Shown: positions 53,411 through 62,043 of the stretch, in pieces
How positions within the stretch are numbered: the stretch's first letter is position 1
Layout of the letters: each line of letters opens with the position of its first letter
Source of the DNA: Chloroflexota bacterium
GTDB lineage: Bacteria > Chloroflexota > Dehalococcoidia > Lucifugimonadales > SAR202-VII-2
Reading direction: 5' to 3'
DNA: 64,000 nt
NCBI GenBank assembly: GCA_003228115.1
Contig: QEVV01000002.1
Span: forward strand, 186,001-250,000
The notes under the pieces: model-generated
Databases searched by the model: none
Told to the model about the DNA's origin: nothing
The model's input: the letters and a program-made list of their open reading frames with translations, nothing else
Position numbers and translations under genes: made by a program

Positions 53411-54754
53411 ATGCCCTACAAAAACCAAGGCCGCAAGAAGGACTTCCCAGTCTTTGACTGCGATAGCCACGTCTTCGAGCCGGCTGCGGTCTGGGATGAA
53501 TACATCCCCAGAGGCCAACGGGAGTTCGCCAAGACCCACCTCTACAGCGACAACGACCGGGGCATTCGCGTCCTGAACGGCCAGACAATGTTCCTGAACC
53601 CTCTGACCTTCACCTATCCCGCAGAGGTCTGGAACCCCACCATCGACAAAGACCTCATCGGCCTGATCTCCCCTGCCGATCCCGATTGGGACGAGAAACT
53701 AGGCAGAAACGCCATCCAACGGGACCCACACGCCCGGCTACGGGAAATGGACGCCACCGGCATCGACCAGGTAATGGTCTTCCCGTCGGCTCCCATGATC
53801 ATGGCCTGTCTGGTAAAGAACCCTGAGGCAGCGGCCATCTCCGTGCGGGCCTACAACGACTGGGCCAACGACTATGCCGCGGCCGACAGACGGCGACTGT
53901 TCCCCTGCGGCATGATCCCCATGCAGGATGTCGACCTTGCTATCAAGGAGCTGCGGCGCATCGCCAAGATGGGCTTCAAGGCCGCTGCAGTGCGACCGGT
54001 CATCTGCAACGACAAGTACCCCACGTATCCCGAATTCGACCCGCTTTGGCGTGAGTTCGAAGTGCAAGGAATCGCTCTCGGCATGCATACATTCATCGCC
54101 CCTGGCGCGATGAGCGTCCCCATCGCCAAACGAATCCAAGAGGTTAACGGCGCCCAGGAGATCTTGACCTACGAGCCAGAGGCTTACGCCTATTCACCTG
54201 GGCAGTTTGTACCGAACATCATGAGCGCCATGGGATCCACGGTCTCCGGCCTGGAACCCTTGAGCTTCATCGCCGAGGCCACGAGTTGGCTGACCATCGT
54301 GTTGATGAGCGGTTGGCTGGACAAATTCCCCAACCTGCGCGTCGCTATCCTTGAGTCCAACGCCGGTTGGCTTCCTCTCGTGCTTGAGAAGGCCGAGGGC
54401 TTCCTCAAATTGAACCGCTTTTACATGGAGAACGCTGGGGTCAAGATCGGCGACCCAGAAGAAGCCTTCGCCCGCCAGTGCTTCATTTCCTTTGAGGCCG
54501 ACGAAGATCCCGTCCTGCGAATGTGGGACATCTATGAAGACGTAGGTATCTGGGCGTCGGACATGCCTCACCACGACACCATGGACGCCTGGGAGACCAT
54601 CGACAGGCTGGAACACCACAAGGTACCTCGTCACGTTCAAGAGAAGTTCTTGGGCCAAAACGCCTGCCGACTTTACGGCATCGAGCAACAACTTTTCGTA
54701 ACCGAGGCTCCAGAAGAGTACGTGCCACAAAAGATATCCCGTTACCTAGATTAG
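53411..54754 (+). CDS. Amidohydrolase 2 family protein (ACMSD-like), second
   Basis: A 447-residue member of the same family as the upstream gene, with DCDSH (16-20), a histidine in LGMHTF, and the terminal aspartate in WASDMPHHDTMDAWE. It is longer because of an insert of about 60 residues (after LNPLTFTYPAEVWNPTIDKD, and around EILTYEPEAYAYSPGQ). AAGGAGACACG is the ribosome site. A short SnoaL-like gene follows 12 bases on, probably translated from the same message. Decarboxylation or hydrolysis of an aromatic-type acid is inferred from the family only. Confidence 0.85.
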   Translation: MPYKNQGRKKDFPVFDCDSHVFEPAAVWDEYIPRGQREFAKTHLYSDNDRGIRVLNGQTMFLNPLTFTYPAEVWNPTIDKDLIGLISPADPDWDEKLGRNAIQRDPHARLREMDATGIDQVMVFPSAPMIMACLVKNPEAAAISVRAYNDWANDYAAADRRRLFPCGMIPMQDVDLAIKELRRIAKMGFKAAAVRPVICNDKYPTYPEFDPLWREFEVQGIALGMHTFIAPGAMSVPIAKRIQEVNGAQEILTYEPEAYAYSPGQFVPNIMSAMGSTVSGLEPLSFIAEATSWLTIVLMSGWLDKFPNLRVAILESNAGWLPLVLEKAEGFLKLNRFYMENAGVKIGDPEEAFARQCFISFEADEDPVLRMWDIYEDVGIWASDMPHHDTMDAWETIDRLEHHKVPRHVQEKFLGQNACRLYGIEQQLFVTEAPEEYVPQKISRYLD

Positions 54755-54766
54755 GGAGGAAGACAC

Positions 54767-55093
54767 GTGTTAGAAGAAAACAAGGCCGTCGTCCGCCGCT
54801 TTTACGAGGAAGTAGAGAATCAGGGCAACTTGGACCTGATCGATGAGTTGATAGCTCCCGACTTCAAGGACGTGTTCAACTCTAGCATCCACGGCCCTGT
54901 GCGAGGCCGCGATGGTATGCGCAACCTGGTCACGAAGCTTCGAGAGATGGACGGGTTTCACATCCAGATCGACGACCTTATAGCAGAGGGCGACAAGGTG
55001 GTGCTCCAGATGCCAAAGGGCGCTGAGGTGCTTCGGGTGGCAAACGGCATGCTCCAAGAGCGCTGGGTCTACATCGACAGGGCAGCCCACTAG
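54767..55093 (+). CDS. Short SnoaL-like / NTF2-fold protein
   Basis: A 108-residue protein beginning at GTG with AGGGAGGA upstream. The start LEENKAVVRRFYEEVENQGNLDLIDELIAPDFKDV is typical of SnoaL-type cyclases and NTF2-like proteins, and VRGRDGMRNLV matches the middle strand-helix. Family members are about 130-140 residues; the last strands appear cut short (VLRVANGMLQERWVYIDRAAH), so it may be truncated or degenerate. It is encoded directly after an amidohydrolase, hinting at an accessory or small catalytic role. Confidence 0.7.
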   Translation: MLEENKAVVRRFYEEVENQGNLDLIDELIAPDFKDVFNSSIHGPVRGRDGMRNLVTKLREMDGFHIQIDDLIAEGDKVVLQMPKGAEVLRVANGMLQERWVYIDRAAH

Positions 55094-55149
55094 CCCATCT
55101 TTCTAGTACTCATCAAATTGGACCTGGCTCCCTTAACCTGCCCATCGCT

Positions 55150-55221
55150 CCCATCCTAGCCTCCCCCCCTGAGGGGGAGGAGATGATTCCTTCCCCCTCA
55201 AGGGGGGAAGGCTAGGATGGG
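55150..55221. repeat. Long imperfect inverted repeat
   Basis: Arms of about 30 bases (55150-55178 and 55192-55221), outer parts CCCATCCTAGCC and GGCTAGGATGGG, are nearly complementary and enclose 13 bases. The arms contain CCCCC and GGGGG runs. There is no open frame inside. It resembles a small palindromic mobile element and sits 30 bases before the dehydrogenase gene, so it might affect its translation or expression. Confidence 0.65.
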
Positions 55222-55251
55222 GGCGAACCCATTTCCAGAGGAGGTCACATT

Positions 55252-56166
55252 ATGGAAACAATTGGATTCATCGGTCTCGGTACCATCGGCGGCGCTATCG
55301 CCCTCAACCTGCAAAAAGCGGGCTACCCCATGGTGGTGCACGATATTTCGCCTGAAGCTATGCAGCCCCTTGTCGACGGCGGGGCCAAGGCGGCGAACTC
55401 GGCTGCTGAAGTAGCCGAACAGAGCCAGTTTGTGCTTACGTCCCTCCCCAGCCATCGAGAAGTCGAAGTGGTGGCTTTGGGACCCAATGGTCTGCTCCAG
55501 GGCGCCCACAAGGGAACCATCTACGTCGATCTATCCAGCAGCCACCCCGATCTGATCCGACGTATCGAACTTGAATTCAAGGCCAAGGGCGCCCAAGTAC
55601 TGGACGCGCCCATCATCGTTGGGACAGGGGGCGTGGCCAACAACAATCTTGAACTCATGCCGTCCGGAGACCCTGAAGCCTTCGAGGCAGTCAAGCCACT
55701 ATTGGATGCCTTCGCCGACCGGGTCGTCTTCTGTGGTCCGCTGGGATCTGGGACCGTTATCAAGCTGGCCCACAACATGGTGCGGCGGGGCTTTCAGCTA
55801 GCCATCGGTGAGGGCATGGTCATGGGAACAAAGGCGGGAGCAGACCCGGAACTCCTGTGGGAGTGCATGCACTACGGCCTGGACGTTATGCTGCATCAAC
55901 TCCAGCGCACCTTCGACAAGGTCATCTTCCCCGGCGATTTCGAGGCACCGGCAGGTTTCGACATCAACCTGTCAAGGAAGGACGTGGGCCTGGCAACGGA
56001 GGTGGCCCGCCAATACGACGTGCCTATGCCCATTCACTCCCTGGTCGAGCAGGCCATGATTCAGGCCATCAACCGCGGCTGGGGAAAGGAAAGCACAGCG
56101 TCGCTGTTCAAGCTCCAAGAAGAAGCAGCGGGCATAGAGGTGCGGGCGAAGGGGAACACTGGATAG
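55252..56166 (+). CDS. 3-hydroxyisobutyrate dehydrogenase family protein
   Basis: A 304-residue beta-hydroxyacid dehydrogenase. The NAD(P) motif GLGTIGG lies at 8-14. The substrate-binding block is APIIVGTGGVANNNL, where the family usually has APVSGG, so the glycine run is changed. The catalytic lysine is in GSGTVIKLAHNMV. The C-terminal helical domain ends DVGLATEVARQYDVPMPI. It oxidises a 3-hydroxy acid to the semialdehyde or reduces the reverse. GAGGAGG precedes the ATG. It lies upstream of the ilv operon but has no T-box of its own, so a link to valine breakdown is only suggestive. Confidence 0.85.
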   Translation: METIGFIGLGTIGGAIALNLQKAGYPMVVHDISPEAMQPLVDGGAKAANSAAEVAEQSQFVLTSLPSHREVEVVALGPNGLLQGAHKGTIYVDLSSSHPDLIRRIELEFKAKGAQVLDAPIIVGTGGVANNNLELMPSGDPEAFEAVKPLLDAFADRVVFCGPLGSGTVIKLAHNMVRRGFQLAIGEGMVMGTKAGADPELLWECMHYGLDVMLHQLQRTFDKVIFPGDFEAPAGFDINLSRKDVGLATEVARQYDVPMPIHSLVEQAMIQAINRGWGKESTASLFKLQEEAAGIEVRAKGNTG

Positions 56167-56202
56167 CAGCCTGCCTGGAATAGCGACTCATGCCTTACCA
56201 AC

Positions 56203-56231
56203 TTGACAGCCCACAAGCCCCATGCTACGTT
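56203..56231 (+). promoter_or_regulatory. Promoter of the T-box-ilvBNC operon
   Basis: TTGACA (56203-56208), 17 bases, TACGTT (56226-56231). The start point falls near 56238, leaving a leader of about 400 bases before ilvB that contains the T-box. Confidence 0.65.
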
Positions 56232-56280
56232 TGAGGGTAAGTTCCTGTTCGTACATAGACAATTTAGGTTCTCGAACGGC

Positions 56281-56548
56281 AACGACGGAGAGGAGTAAAC
56301 GAGCCCCTGCGGCCAAGCGAGTCCGGTACGGTGTGAGCGGACGCTTCAGCCTCGTTGAAAGTGCCTCCTGAGCCGCAGGGCGAACGGTTTCCGACGGTAA
56401 CCAAGTAGCCTGAGCCGGGCACGCCACCCGTTACCACAGGCGAGCGCACGAACGTGCGTTGAAACGAGTGCTCCGGCACTGCCGGGGAACAAGGGTGGTA
56501 CCACGGGCTAACGCTTCGTCCCTTGAGTGGATGAGGCGTTTTTCTTTT
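56281..56548 (+). ncRNA. T-box riboswitch leader of ilvB
   Basis: The leader carries the diagnostic T-box sequence AAGGGTGGTACCACGGG near 56490-56507, whose TGGT bulge pairs with the tRNA CCA end. Stem I begins GGAGAGGAGTA (specifier-loop AGTA motif); AACGAG pairs with CTCGTT to close the distal stem, and GAA follows on the 3' side. The next bases read AGTGCC, so the specifier may be GUG (Val), or AGU (Ser) in the other register; valine fits the operon. An intrinsic terminator (56512-56548) competes with the antiterminator, in which AAGGG pairs with CCCTT. Uncharged tRNA would favour read-through into ilvBNC. Confidence 0.9.
56512..56548 (+). terminator. Regulated terminator of the T-box leader
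   Basis: A 10-bp stem, CGCTTCGTCC (56512-56521) with GGATGAGGCG (56529-56538), two wobble pairs and a seven-base loop, followed by TTTTTCTTTT. Its 5' side overlaps the antiterminator partner CCCTT. Confidence 0.9.
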
Positions 56549-56635
56549 GTGTTGGGTTTTGCATCAGGTAAGTGGGTACAGTAGCAGCAAAGAAGTCGTT
56601 GTTAGGACAGCGTCCAGTAGCAAGAAGGAGTCGTC

Positions 56636-58333
56636 ATGAAGCTCACCGGAGCACAGATGGTCTGTGAAAGCCTCATCAAAGAGGGCGTGGATACCGTCTT
56701 CGGAATCGTCGGTGGCGCAATCCTTCCTCTCTATCAGACGCTGCCGGAGTACCCTCAGATCAGGCATATCCTGTGCCGCCACGAACAAGGCGCAGGCCAC
56801 GCCGCTGAAGGCTATTCCCGGGCCACCGGTCAGGTAGGAGTGGCCTGGGCCACTTCCGGCCCCGGAGCTACCAACCTTGTAACGGCCATCGCCACCGCTC
56901 AGATGGACTCCATCCCCTTGGTCTGCATAACGGGGCAGGTTGGCCGGCCGGCCATCGGCCGGGACGCGTTCCAAGAGACTGACATCACGGGAATAACGCT
57001 GCCCATAACCAAGTACAACTACTTGGTTATGGAGGCCTCTGAGATACCGAGGGTAATCAAGGAAGCCTTTCACATCGCTCGAACAGGCAGGCCCGGCCCC
57101 GTTCTCGTGGACATCCCCAAGGATGTGCTGACTGACCTCGCTGAGTTCATTTATCCGGACGAAGTAGACCTCCCTGGCTACAAACCGGTCATGGACGGCC
57201 ATCCCAACATGATCAAGCGGGCCGCCAAGCTGATAGCGGAAGCAGAGCGCCCTCTCATCTTGGCGGGCCACGGCGTTTCCATTTCTGGCGCTTACGAGGA
57301 ACTGAAGGAGCTGGCCGAGAAGGCCCAGATACCTGTGATCACGACTCTTCTGGGGATCAGCTCCTTCCCGAGCAACCACGTCCTCTATACGGGCATGCCA
57401 GGCATGCACGGGATGGCCTATGCCTCCCTCGCCATCGACGAGGCGGACCTGATCTTGGCCCTGGGCATGCGCTTCGACGACCGCGTCACCGGCCGGCTCA
57501 GCGACTTCGCCAAGAAGGCCAAGATCATCCATGTGGATATTGACCCTGCTGAGATAGGTAAGAACGTTTCACCTACAGTGCCTATCGTTGGCGACCTCAA
57601 ACGAGTCTTGCTTCAACTCAACGACCAGGTACAGCCGAAGACCCACCCTCAATGGATCAAGGAAATAGACCAACTAAAGGAGCGGCACCCGCTGGTGCGG
57701 GCCAAGGACTCTGACAAACTGCTGCCACAGCACGTCATTCAAGAGATCACCGAGGCCACGAACGGTGAAGCAATGGTCATCACCGGCGTGGGTCAGCACC
57801 AAATGTGGGCTGCCCAATTCTTCCGGTTCAACCATCCCAACCTGTTTCACACCTCCGGCGGTCTGGGCACGATGGGCTTTGAGGTGCCTGCGGCAATGGG
57901 CGCACAGGTGGGCAGGCCGGACCTACAGGTGTGGTCGGTGGCCGGTGACGGCGGATTCCAGATGACAATGTCTGAACTAGCCACGATGGTGGAGAACAAC
58001 ATCCCCGTGAAGTTCGCCGTTATCAACAACAACTGCCTGGGCATGGTGCGCCAGTGGCAACAGTTCTTTTATGACAAGCGCTACGTGGCCACCATGTACA
58101 CCCACAACCCGGATTTCGTGAAGCTGGCAGATGCCTTCGGCATGCCGGCGGCCCGAGTCACGGAGCGCAGCCAGATTCGAGCGGCCGTAGAGCAGGCAAT
58201 GGCACATGACGGACCGTTCCTAATCGACTTTCAGGTTGAAGTAGAAGAGAACGTCTTCCCAATGATTCCGGCAGGGCAGAGCACCACTGAGATGATGGAA
58301 GACCCGATCGTAGAGGGGGCGATATGGCGATAG
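56636..58333 (+). CDS. ilvB: Acetolactate synthase large subunit
   Basis: A 565-residue TPP/FAD enzyme joining two pyruvates, or pyruvate and 2-ketobutyrate, in Val, Leu and Ile synthesis. The catalytic glutamate is in RHEQGAGHAAEGY. RDAFQETDITGITLPITKYN is the conserved quinone/FAD region, GMRFDDRVTGR lies in the central domain, and GDGGFQM with INNNCLGMVRQW is the TPP-Mg site. It is preceded by the T-box leader and overlaps ilvN by ten bases, so the two subunits are made together. Confidence 0.96.
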   Translation: MKLTGAQMVCESLIKEGVDTVFGIVGGAILPLYQTLPEYPQIRHILCRHEQGAGHAAEGYSRATGQVGVAWATSGPGATNLVTAIATAQMDSIPLVCITGQVGRPAIGRDAFQETDITGITLPITKYNYLVMEASEIPRVIKEAFHIARTGRPGPVLVDIPKDVLTDLAEFIYPDEVDLPGYKPVMDGHPNMIKRAAKLIAEAERPLILAGHGVSISGAYEELKELAEKAQIPVITTLLGISSFPSNHVLYTGMPGMHGMAYASLAIDEADLILALGMRFDDRVTGRLSDFAKKAKIIHVDIDPAEIGKNVSPTVPIVGDLKRVLLQLNDQVQPKTHPQWIKEIDQLKERHPLVRAKDSDKLLPQHVIQEITEATNGEAMVITGVGQHQMWAAQFFRFNHPNLFHTSGGLGTMGFEVPAAMGAQVGRPDLQVWSVAGDGGFQMTMSELATMVENNIPVKFAVINNNCLGMVRQWQQFFYDKRYVATMYTHNPDFVKLADAFGMPAARVTERSQIRAAVEQAMAHDGPFLIDFQVEVEENVFPMIPAGQSTTEMMEDPIVEGAIWR

Positions 58334-58899
58334 AGGGTCAAAGAAAACACACGCTCACGGCCTTGGTCCAAGACAGGCCAGGTGTCCTCAATAGGGTCGT
58401 CAGCCTGGTGCGACGCCGTGGTATCAACATCAGCAGCTTGGCGGTGGGTCATTCGGAAACGCCGGAGCTTTCGCGGCTGACGTTCGTCATCGATGGAGAC
58501 GACTACTCCGTCGAACAGGCCACCAAGCAGCTCTACAAACTCATCGACGTTGTCCGCGTATCTGAGTTCGCTGAGGACCAAGTCGTGGCCCGGGAGCTGG
58601 CGCTGATCAAGGTCCGCACCACGGCCGCATCGCGCTCGGAGGTCATCGAGATCGTCGACATCTTCCGAGCCAAGATCGTGGACGTGGCCCCGTCCTCCAT
58701 CATCGTGGAGATAACCGGCGACGAGGAGAAGATCGATGCGCTGATGGCCCTCCTGAAGCCTTTCGGCATCCGGGAAGTCATGCGCAGCGGCCGCCTGGCC
58801 ATGCAACGCGGGCAGGAGATATTGGCGCAACGGGAAAAGTCGCAGGCCAGTTCCAATGGACCGCACGCTTCGGCCCCCACGGACTACGAGGGGGCTTAG
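58324..58899 (+). CDS. ilvN: Acetolactate synthase small regulatory subunit
   Basis: A 191-residue ACT-domain protein. The first ACT domain (TALVQDRPGVLNRVVSLVRRRGINISSLAVGH) binds valine for feedback control and activates IlvB. The second, related domain spans about residues 88-165 and includes the family block IEIVDIFRAKIVDVAPSSIIVEITGDEEKI. A variable tail ends SSNGPHASAPTDYEGA. The start overlaps the end of ilvB. It is followed by a 258-base gap before ilvC. Length is slightly above the typical 160-175 residues. Confidence 0.94.
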   Translation: MAIEGQRKHTLTALVQDRPGVLNRVVSLVRRRGINISSLAVGHSETPELSRLTFVIDGDDYSVEQATKQLYKLIDVVRVSEFAEDQVVARELALIKVRTTAASRSEVIEIVDIFRAKIVDVAPSSIIVEITGDEEKIDALMALLKPFGIREVMRSGRLAMQRGQEILAQREKSQASSNGPHASAPTDYEGA

Positions 58900-59056
58900 G
58901 GCACGTCCCCTAGGGGGCGCTAAGCAGAAGCCAGTCGTCGGCCACACTTGAACCCTCAGACCATTGGAACGAAAATAGGGCCACCAGAGCAACTGGGACT
59001 TGCCCCCTGGTCAAGATTACGAGTAATCTCACGACGAAAAGCGACGAGTTAAACAA

Positions 59057-59117
59057 ACGAGGTCCTTCGCAGAGCCTGTCCCGAGCTCTTGGCAAGCTCG
59101 GAATGACGCTGGGAAGG
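59057..59117. repeat. Dispersed-repeat-like hairpin in the ilvN-ilvC gap
   Basis: The block TCCTTCGCAGAGCC to GGAATGACGCTGGGAAGG contains a 7-bp hairpin (CCGAGCT at 59081-59087 with AGCTCGG at 59095-59101). Its GGAATGAC ending parallels GAAATGAC of the 10.6-kb element. The gap has no T-run terminator, so ilvC may still be read through. Nothing else is seen between 58900 and 59157. Confidence 0.45.
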
Positions 59118-59157
59118 ATCACGAGCGCACCACAGCAAAACACGTAAGGAGTAATAG

Positions 59158-60159
59158 ATGGCAACCATTTTCTACGATCAGGATGCAGATCTGTCCCTTA
59201 TCCAGGACAAGACCATTGGCATCATCGGCTACGGAAGCCAGGGGCACGCCCACGCCCTGAACCTCAAAGACAGCGGCCTGAACGTCCTGGTAGGCCTCTA
59301 CGAGGGCTCCAAGAGCAAGGCGAAAGCAGAGGCAGCAGGCCTCACTGTCAAGACCGTGGCTGAGGTCGCAGAGGCCGCCGACATCATAATGATCGTGGCC
59401 CCGGACACCTCTCAGCGTGACATCTACCGTGAGTCCATCCAGCCGTTCATGAAGGCAGGCAAGACCCTCATGTTCGCCCACGGCTTCAACATCCACTACG
59501 AGCAGATCAAGCCGCCGCCGGAGGTGGACGTGACCATGATCGCTCCCAAGGCGCCAGGTCACCGGATGCGCGAGGTCTATACCGACGGTTCAGGCGTCCC
59601 TGGCCTGCTAGCCATCCACCAGGACGCATCGGGACAGGCCCAGGCAATCGCCTTGGCCTACGGCAAGGGCGTCGGGTGCACACGGGCCGGAGTGTTGGCC
59701 ACCACCTTCAAAGAAGAGACGGAAACCGATCTCTTCGGCGAGCAGGTCGCCCTGTGTGGTGGGATTACGTCGCTTATTAAGAACGCTTTCGAGGTGTTGG
59801 TGGAAGCGGGCTACCAGCCTGAGTCCGCTTACTTCGAAGTGCTTCATGAAATGAAGCTCATCGTCGACCTCTTCTACGAAGGCGGTCTGGGCTACATGCG
59901 CTACTCGATCAGTGACACCGCCGAGTACGGCGACTACTCCCGGGGACCCCGCATCGTGGACGAGCGCACCAAGGATGAAATGCGCAAGATCCTCACGGAG
60001 ATCCAGGACGGCACTTTCGCCCGCGAGTGGATCGCCGAGAACGACGAAGGCCGGAAGAGGTTCACCCAGATGCGCAAGGACGAGGCAGAGCACCCCATTG
60101 AGGCCGTTGGCAGGGACCTGCGAGGCATGATGGGCTTCCTCAAGAAGCGAGAGGATTAG
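59158..60159 (+). CDS. ilvC: Ketol-acid reductoisomerase
   Basis: A 333-residue class I (short) KARI, which isomerises and reduces acetolactate with NADPH and Mg2+. The dinucleotide motif [17 protein letters not shown] spans 24-40, and the cofactor-specificity loop after [10 protein letters not shown] has serines and lysines, favouring [17 protein letters not shown] carries the conserved histidine; ETDLFGEQ and the later [13 protein letters not shown] hold the metal-binding acids and active-site loop. AAGGAG precedes the ATG. HicB lies eight bases after the stop. Confidence 0.96.
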   Translation: MATIFYDQDADLSLIQDKTIGIIGYGSQGHAHALNLKDSGLNVLVGLYEGSKSKAKAEAAGLTVKTVAEVAEAADIIMIVAPDTSQRDIYRESIQPFMKAGKTLMFAHGFNIHYEQIKPPPEVDVTMIAPKAPGHRMREVYTDGSGVPGLLAIHQDASGQAQAIALAYGKGVGCTRAGVLATTFKEETETDLFGEQVALCGGITSLIKNAFEVLVEAGYQPESAYFEVLHEMKLIVDLFYEGGLGYMRYSISDTAEYGDYSRGPRIVDERTKDEMRKILTEIQDGTFAREWIAENDEGRKRFTQMRKDEAEHPIEAVGRDLRGMMGFLKKRED

Positions 60160-60167
60160 AAACCGCC

Positions 60168-60440
60168 GTGAAAGCGCGATACGTCCTTACCGACTATGTA
60201 GAGCAAGCCTTAGCGAGGGCTGCCTACGATAAGCTGGGGAACGGCTCGTATGCTGGCCGCATCCCCTCCTGCCGGGGCGTAGTGGCTTTTGCCCAGACGC
60301 TCCAGGCCTGTGAGAAGGAGTTGCGGTCAGTCCTAGAAGATTGGGTTCTTCTAGGACTGAAGATGGGGCACAAACTGCCGATCATCGCAAGCATAGACCT
60401 CAACAGGGGGCCGAAACGTGAGCCGGTGGAGGCCCTGTAA
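60168..60440 (+). CDS. HicB-family antitoxin
   Basis: A 90-residue HicB/DUF1902-type protein starting at GTG. The partial RNase-H-like fold is shown by YAGRIPSCRGVVAFAQTLQACEKELRSVLEDWVLLGLKMGHKLP, a highly typical pattern. There is no C-terminal DNA-binding helix-turn-helix, so autoregulation may be lost or done by ilv control. The toxin partner overlaps it by 23 bases. It starts eight bases after ilvC, so it is probably transcribed with the ilv operon. The gene order is antitoxin first. Confidence 0.85.
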   Translation: MKARYVLTDYVEQALARAAYDKLGNGSYAGRIPSCRGVVAFAQTLQACEKELRSVLEDWVLLGLKMGHKLPIIASIDLNRGPKREPVEAL

Positions 60441-60651
60441 GCGTCCTGAGTTCATAGGCAAGCTTCGAAGCTTGGGTTTCGAGGGGCCGTTCTCGGGTTC
60501 TCGGCATCAGTTCTTGGTGTACGAAGGGCATCGCTTGGCGATCCCGTCCAATCCAGAGTACTCAGTGCCACAGCTAAGACTGCTCCTACGTGAAGTTATC
60601 GCGATAGTCGGCAGGGGCTTGACAGCAACAGAATGGGAACGGCTGGGGTAG
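60418..60651 (+). CDS. HicA-family mRNA interferase toxin
   Basis: A 77-residue HicA-type toxin (dsRBD-like fold) that cleaves mRNA when not bound by HicB. The catalytic histidine is H30 in GSRHQFLVY, equal to the GSNH histidine of E. coli HicA. HRLAIPSNPEYSVPQLRLLLREV is the family C-terminal pattern. The start is GTG inside the end of the antitoxin gene, so the two are coupled. The chain is slightly longer than E. coli HicA (58 residues). No terminator was seen before the convergent CaiB gene, 31 bases on. Confidence 0.85.
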   Translation: MSRWRPCKRPEFIGKLRSLGFEGPFSGSRHQFLVYEGHRLAIPSNPEYSVPQLRLLLREVIAIVGRGLTATEWERLG

Positions 60652-60682
60652 CTAGTAGTAGCATCTGTGTGAGACGGACCCA

Positions 60683-61882
60683 CTACCCCACTACTCCCCG
60701 CTCCCTCAACTCCGCGATCCGCTCCGCCGGGTATCCTAGCTCCTCCAACGTAGCGTCTGTGTCCTCCCCAACTGGCACCCCGAAGCTTCTTACCGAACCA
60801 GGTGTCTCTGACAACTTCGGGCCTATGCCCACCTGCCGCACTGTCTCGCCGTTGACCTCGCCAACATCAATGCCCATGCGGCGATACTGCATCTGTGGGT
60901 CGTCGAAAACTTCATCTTGGGAATAGACCTTGCCATAGGCTATATCCGTCTTATCGAACTCGGTCACCCATTCGGTCTGCGTCCGCTTGATCATGATCGC
61001 CTTGAACGCCTCAACCATCTCAGGCCAACGTGAGCGCTCCCATTGCACCGGGATCAAATCTTCTCGATCGAATACCTTGCAGAGGTTCTCCCAAAACCAG
61101 GGTTCATTGCAGCCCAGGCTGATGTACTTGCCGTCCTTGCACCGGTACACGTTGTAGTAGGGTGATGCCCCGCTCAGCCAGTAACGGCCTCGTTCGGTTG
61201 GGCGGCCTGTCGCCAGGTACTCCGAGAAAAGGCGGGCCGCCAGGTAGACGGTGCCGTCCGTCATGGATATGTCTACGTTCTGGCCCTGGCCGGTCTTGTC
61301 CCGCACCCGTAGCGCCGCCAGTATCGAGACGGCCGCTAGCATGCCTCCCCCCGCGTAGTCCGCAAGAAAGTTCAACGGGATCGTGGGCGGCTGATCGAAA
61401 TCAGGACCGATTACCCCTAATGCCCCTGCGAAGGAGATGTAGTTGATATCGTGGCCCACGAGGTCGCGGTACGGGCCATCCTGGCCGTAGCCGCTGATGG
61501 AGCAGTACACGATGCCTGGATTGATGGCCTTCAGCGTTTCATAGTCCACGCCCAGCCGGTTTACAACTCCCGGCCTGAACCCTTCCACCACAACATCCGC
61601 CTTGCGGGCCAGAGCATAGAAAACTTCCCTGGCTTCTTCGTCCTTGAGATTGAGGCCTATGGCCCGCTTGTTGCGAAGGAGGGCGTTGAATGCTGCCTCC
61701 CTGCGCTCTTTTGCCTCGGCCTCGCCGCCCTCTGCAGCCTTCTCGCGCTGGTCCCGCGCGCTGCCTCCGGGCTGCTCTATCCGCAGCACATCTGCACCCA
61801 GGTCGCCAAGAACCATCGTGCAGTACGGGCCCGGCGCCAGCCTGGACAGATCGAGGATGGTGATGCCTTCCAGTGGGAGCAT
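60683..61882 (-). CDS. CaiB/BaiF family CoA-transferase
   Basis: A 399-residue class III CoA-transferase, which moves CoA between carboxylic acids through an aspartyl-CoA intermediate. The catalytic D145 is in VGHDINYISFAG, preceded by CSISGYGQDGPY. The N-terminal MLPLEGITILDLSRLAPGPYCTMVLGDLGADVLRIE is the family hallmark. An acidic Glu/Arg insert near residue 48-62 is unremarkable. GGAGG precedes the start. Substrate choice cannot be told. It is the nearest neighbour, on the same strand, of the gentisate-dioxygenase-like gene, which suggests aromatic or organic-acid degradation. Confidence 0.9.
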   Translation of the reverse strand: MLPLEGITILDLSRLAPGPYCTMVLGDLGADVLRIEQPGGSARDQREKAAEGGEAEAKERREAAFNALLRNKRAIGLNLKDEEAREVFYALARKADVVVEGFRPGVVNRLGVDYETLKAINPGIVYCSISGYGQDGPYRDLVGHDINYISFAGALGVIGPDFDQPPTIPLNFLADYAGGGMLAAVSILAALRVRDKTGQGQNVDISMTDGTVYLAARLFSEYLATGRPTERGRYWLSGASPYYNVYRCKDGKYISLGCNEPWFWENLCKVFDREDLIPVQWERSRWPEMVEAFKAIMIKRTQTEWVTEFDKTDIAYGKVYSQDEVFDDPQMQYRRMGIDVGEVNGETVRQVGIGPKLSETPGSVRSFGVPVGEDTDATLEELGYPAERIAELRERGVVG

Positions 61883-62043
61883 AGAACCTCCTAGGATACT
61901 ATATATCGTCGTTGCGACCGGAGGGCGGAAGTGTCAGCGTCGAATTCAATAGGCATGGTGAGGGCGCGGCGTCAGGCGCCACATGCCAAAAGCCACGCCT
62001 CGGAGACCAAGGGTTCACAACGAAAGACAGTGAAACGTGCTGG

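Noticed and set aside
53199..53588. Minus-strand frame of 129 residues
   Set aside because: It covers the hairpin gap and the antisense of the second amidohydrolase start; Pro/Arg/Gly-rich composition typical of a GC-rich shadow frame.
58910..59164. Minus-strand frame of 84 residues between ilvN and ilvC
   Set aside because: Lies on the repeat-like hairpin; no ribosome site or family pattern.
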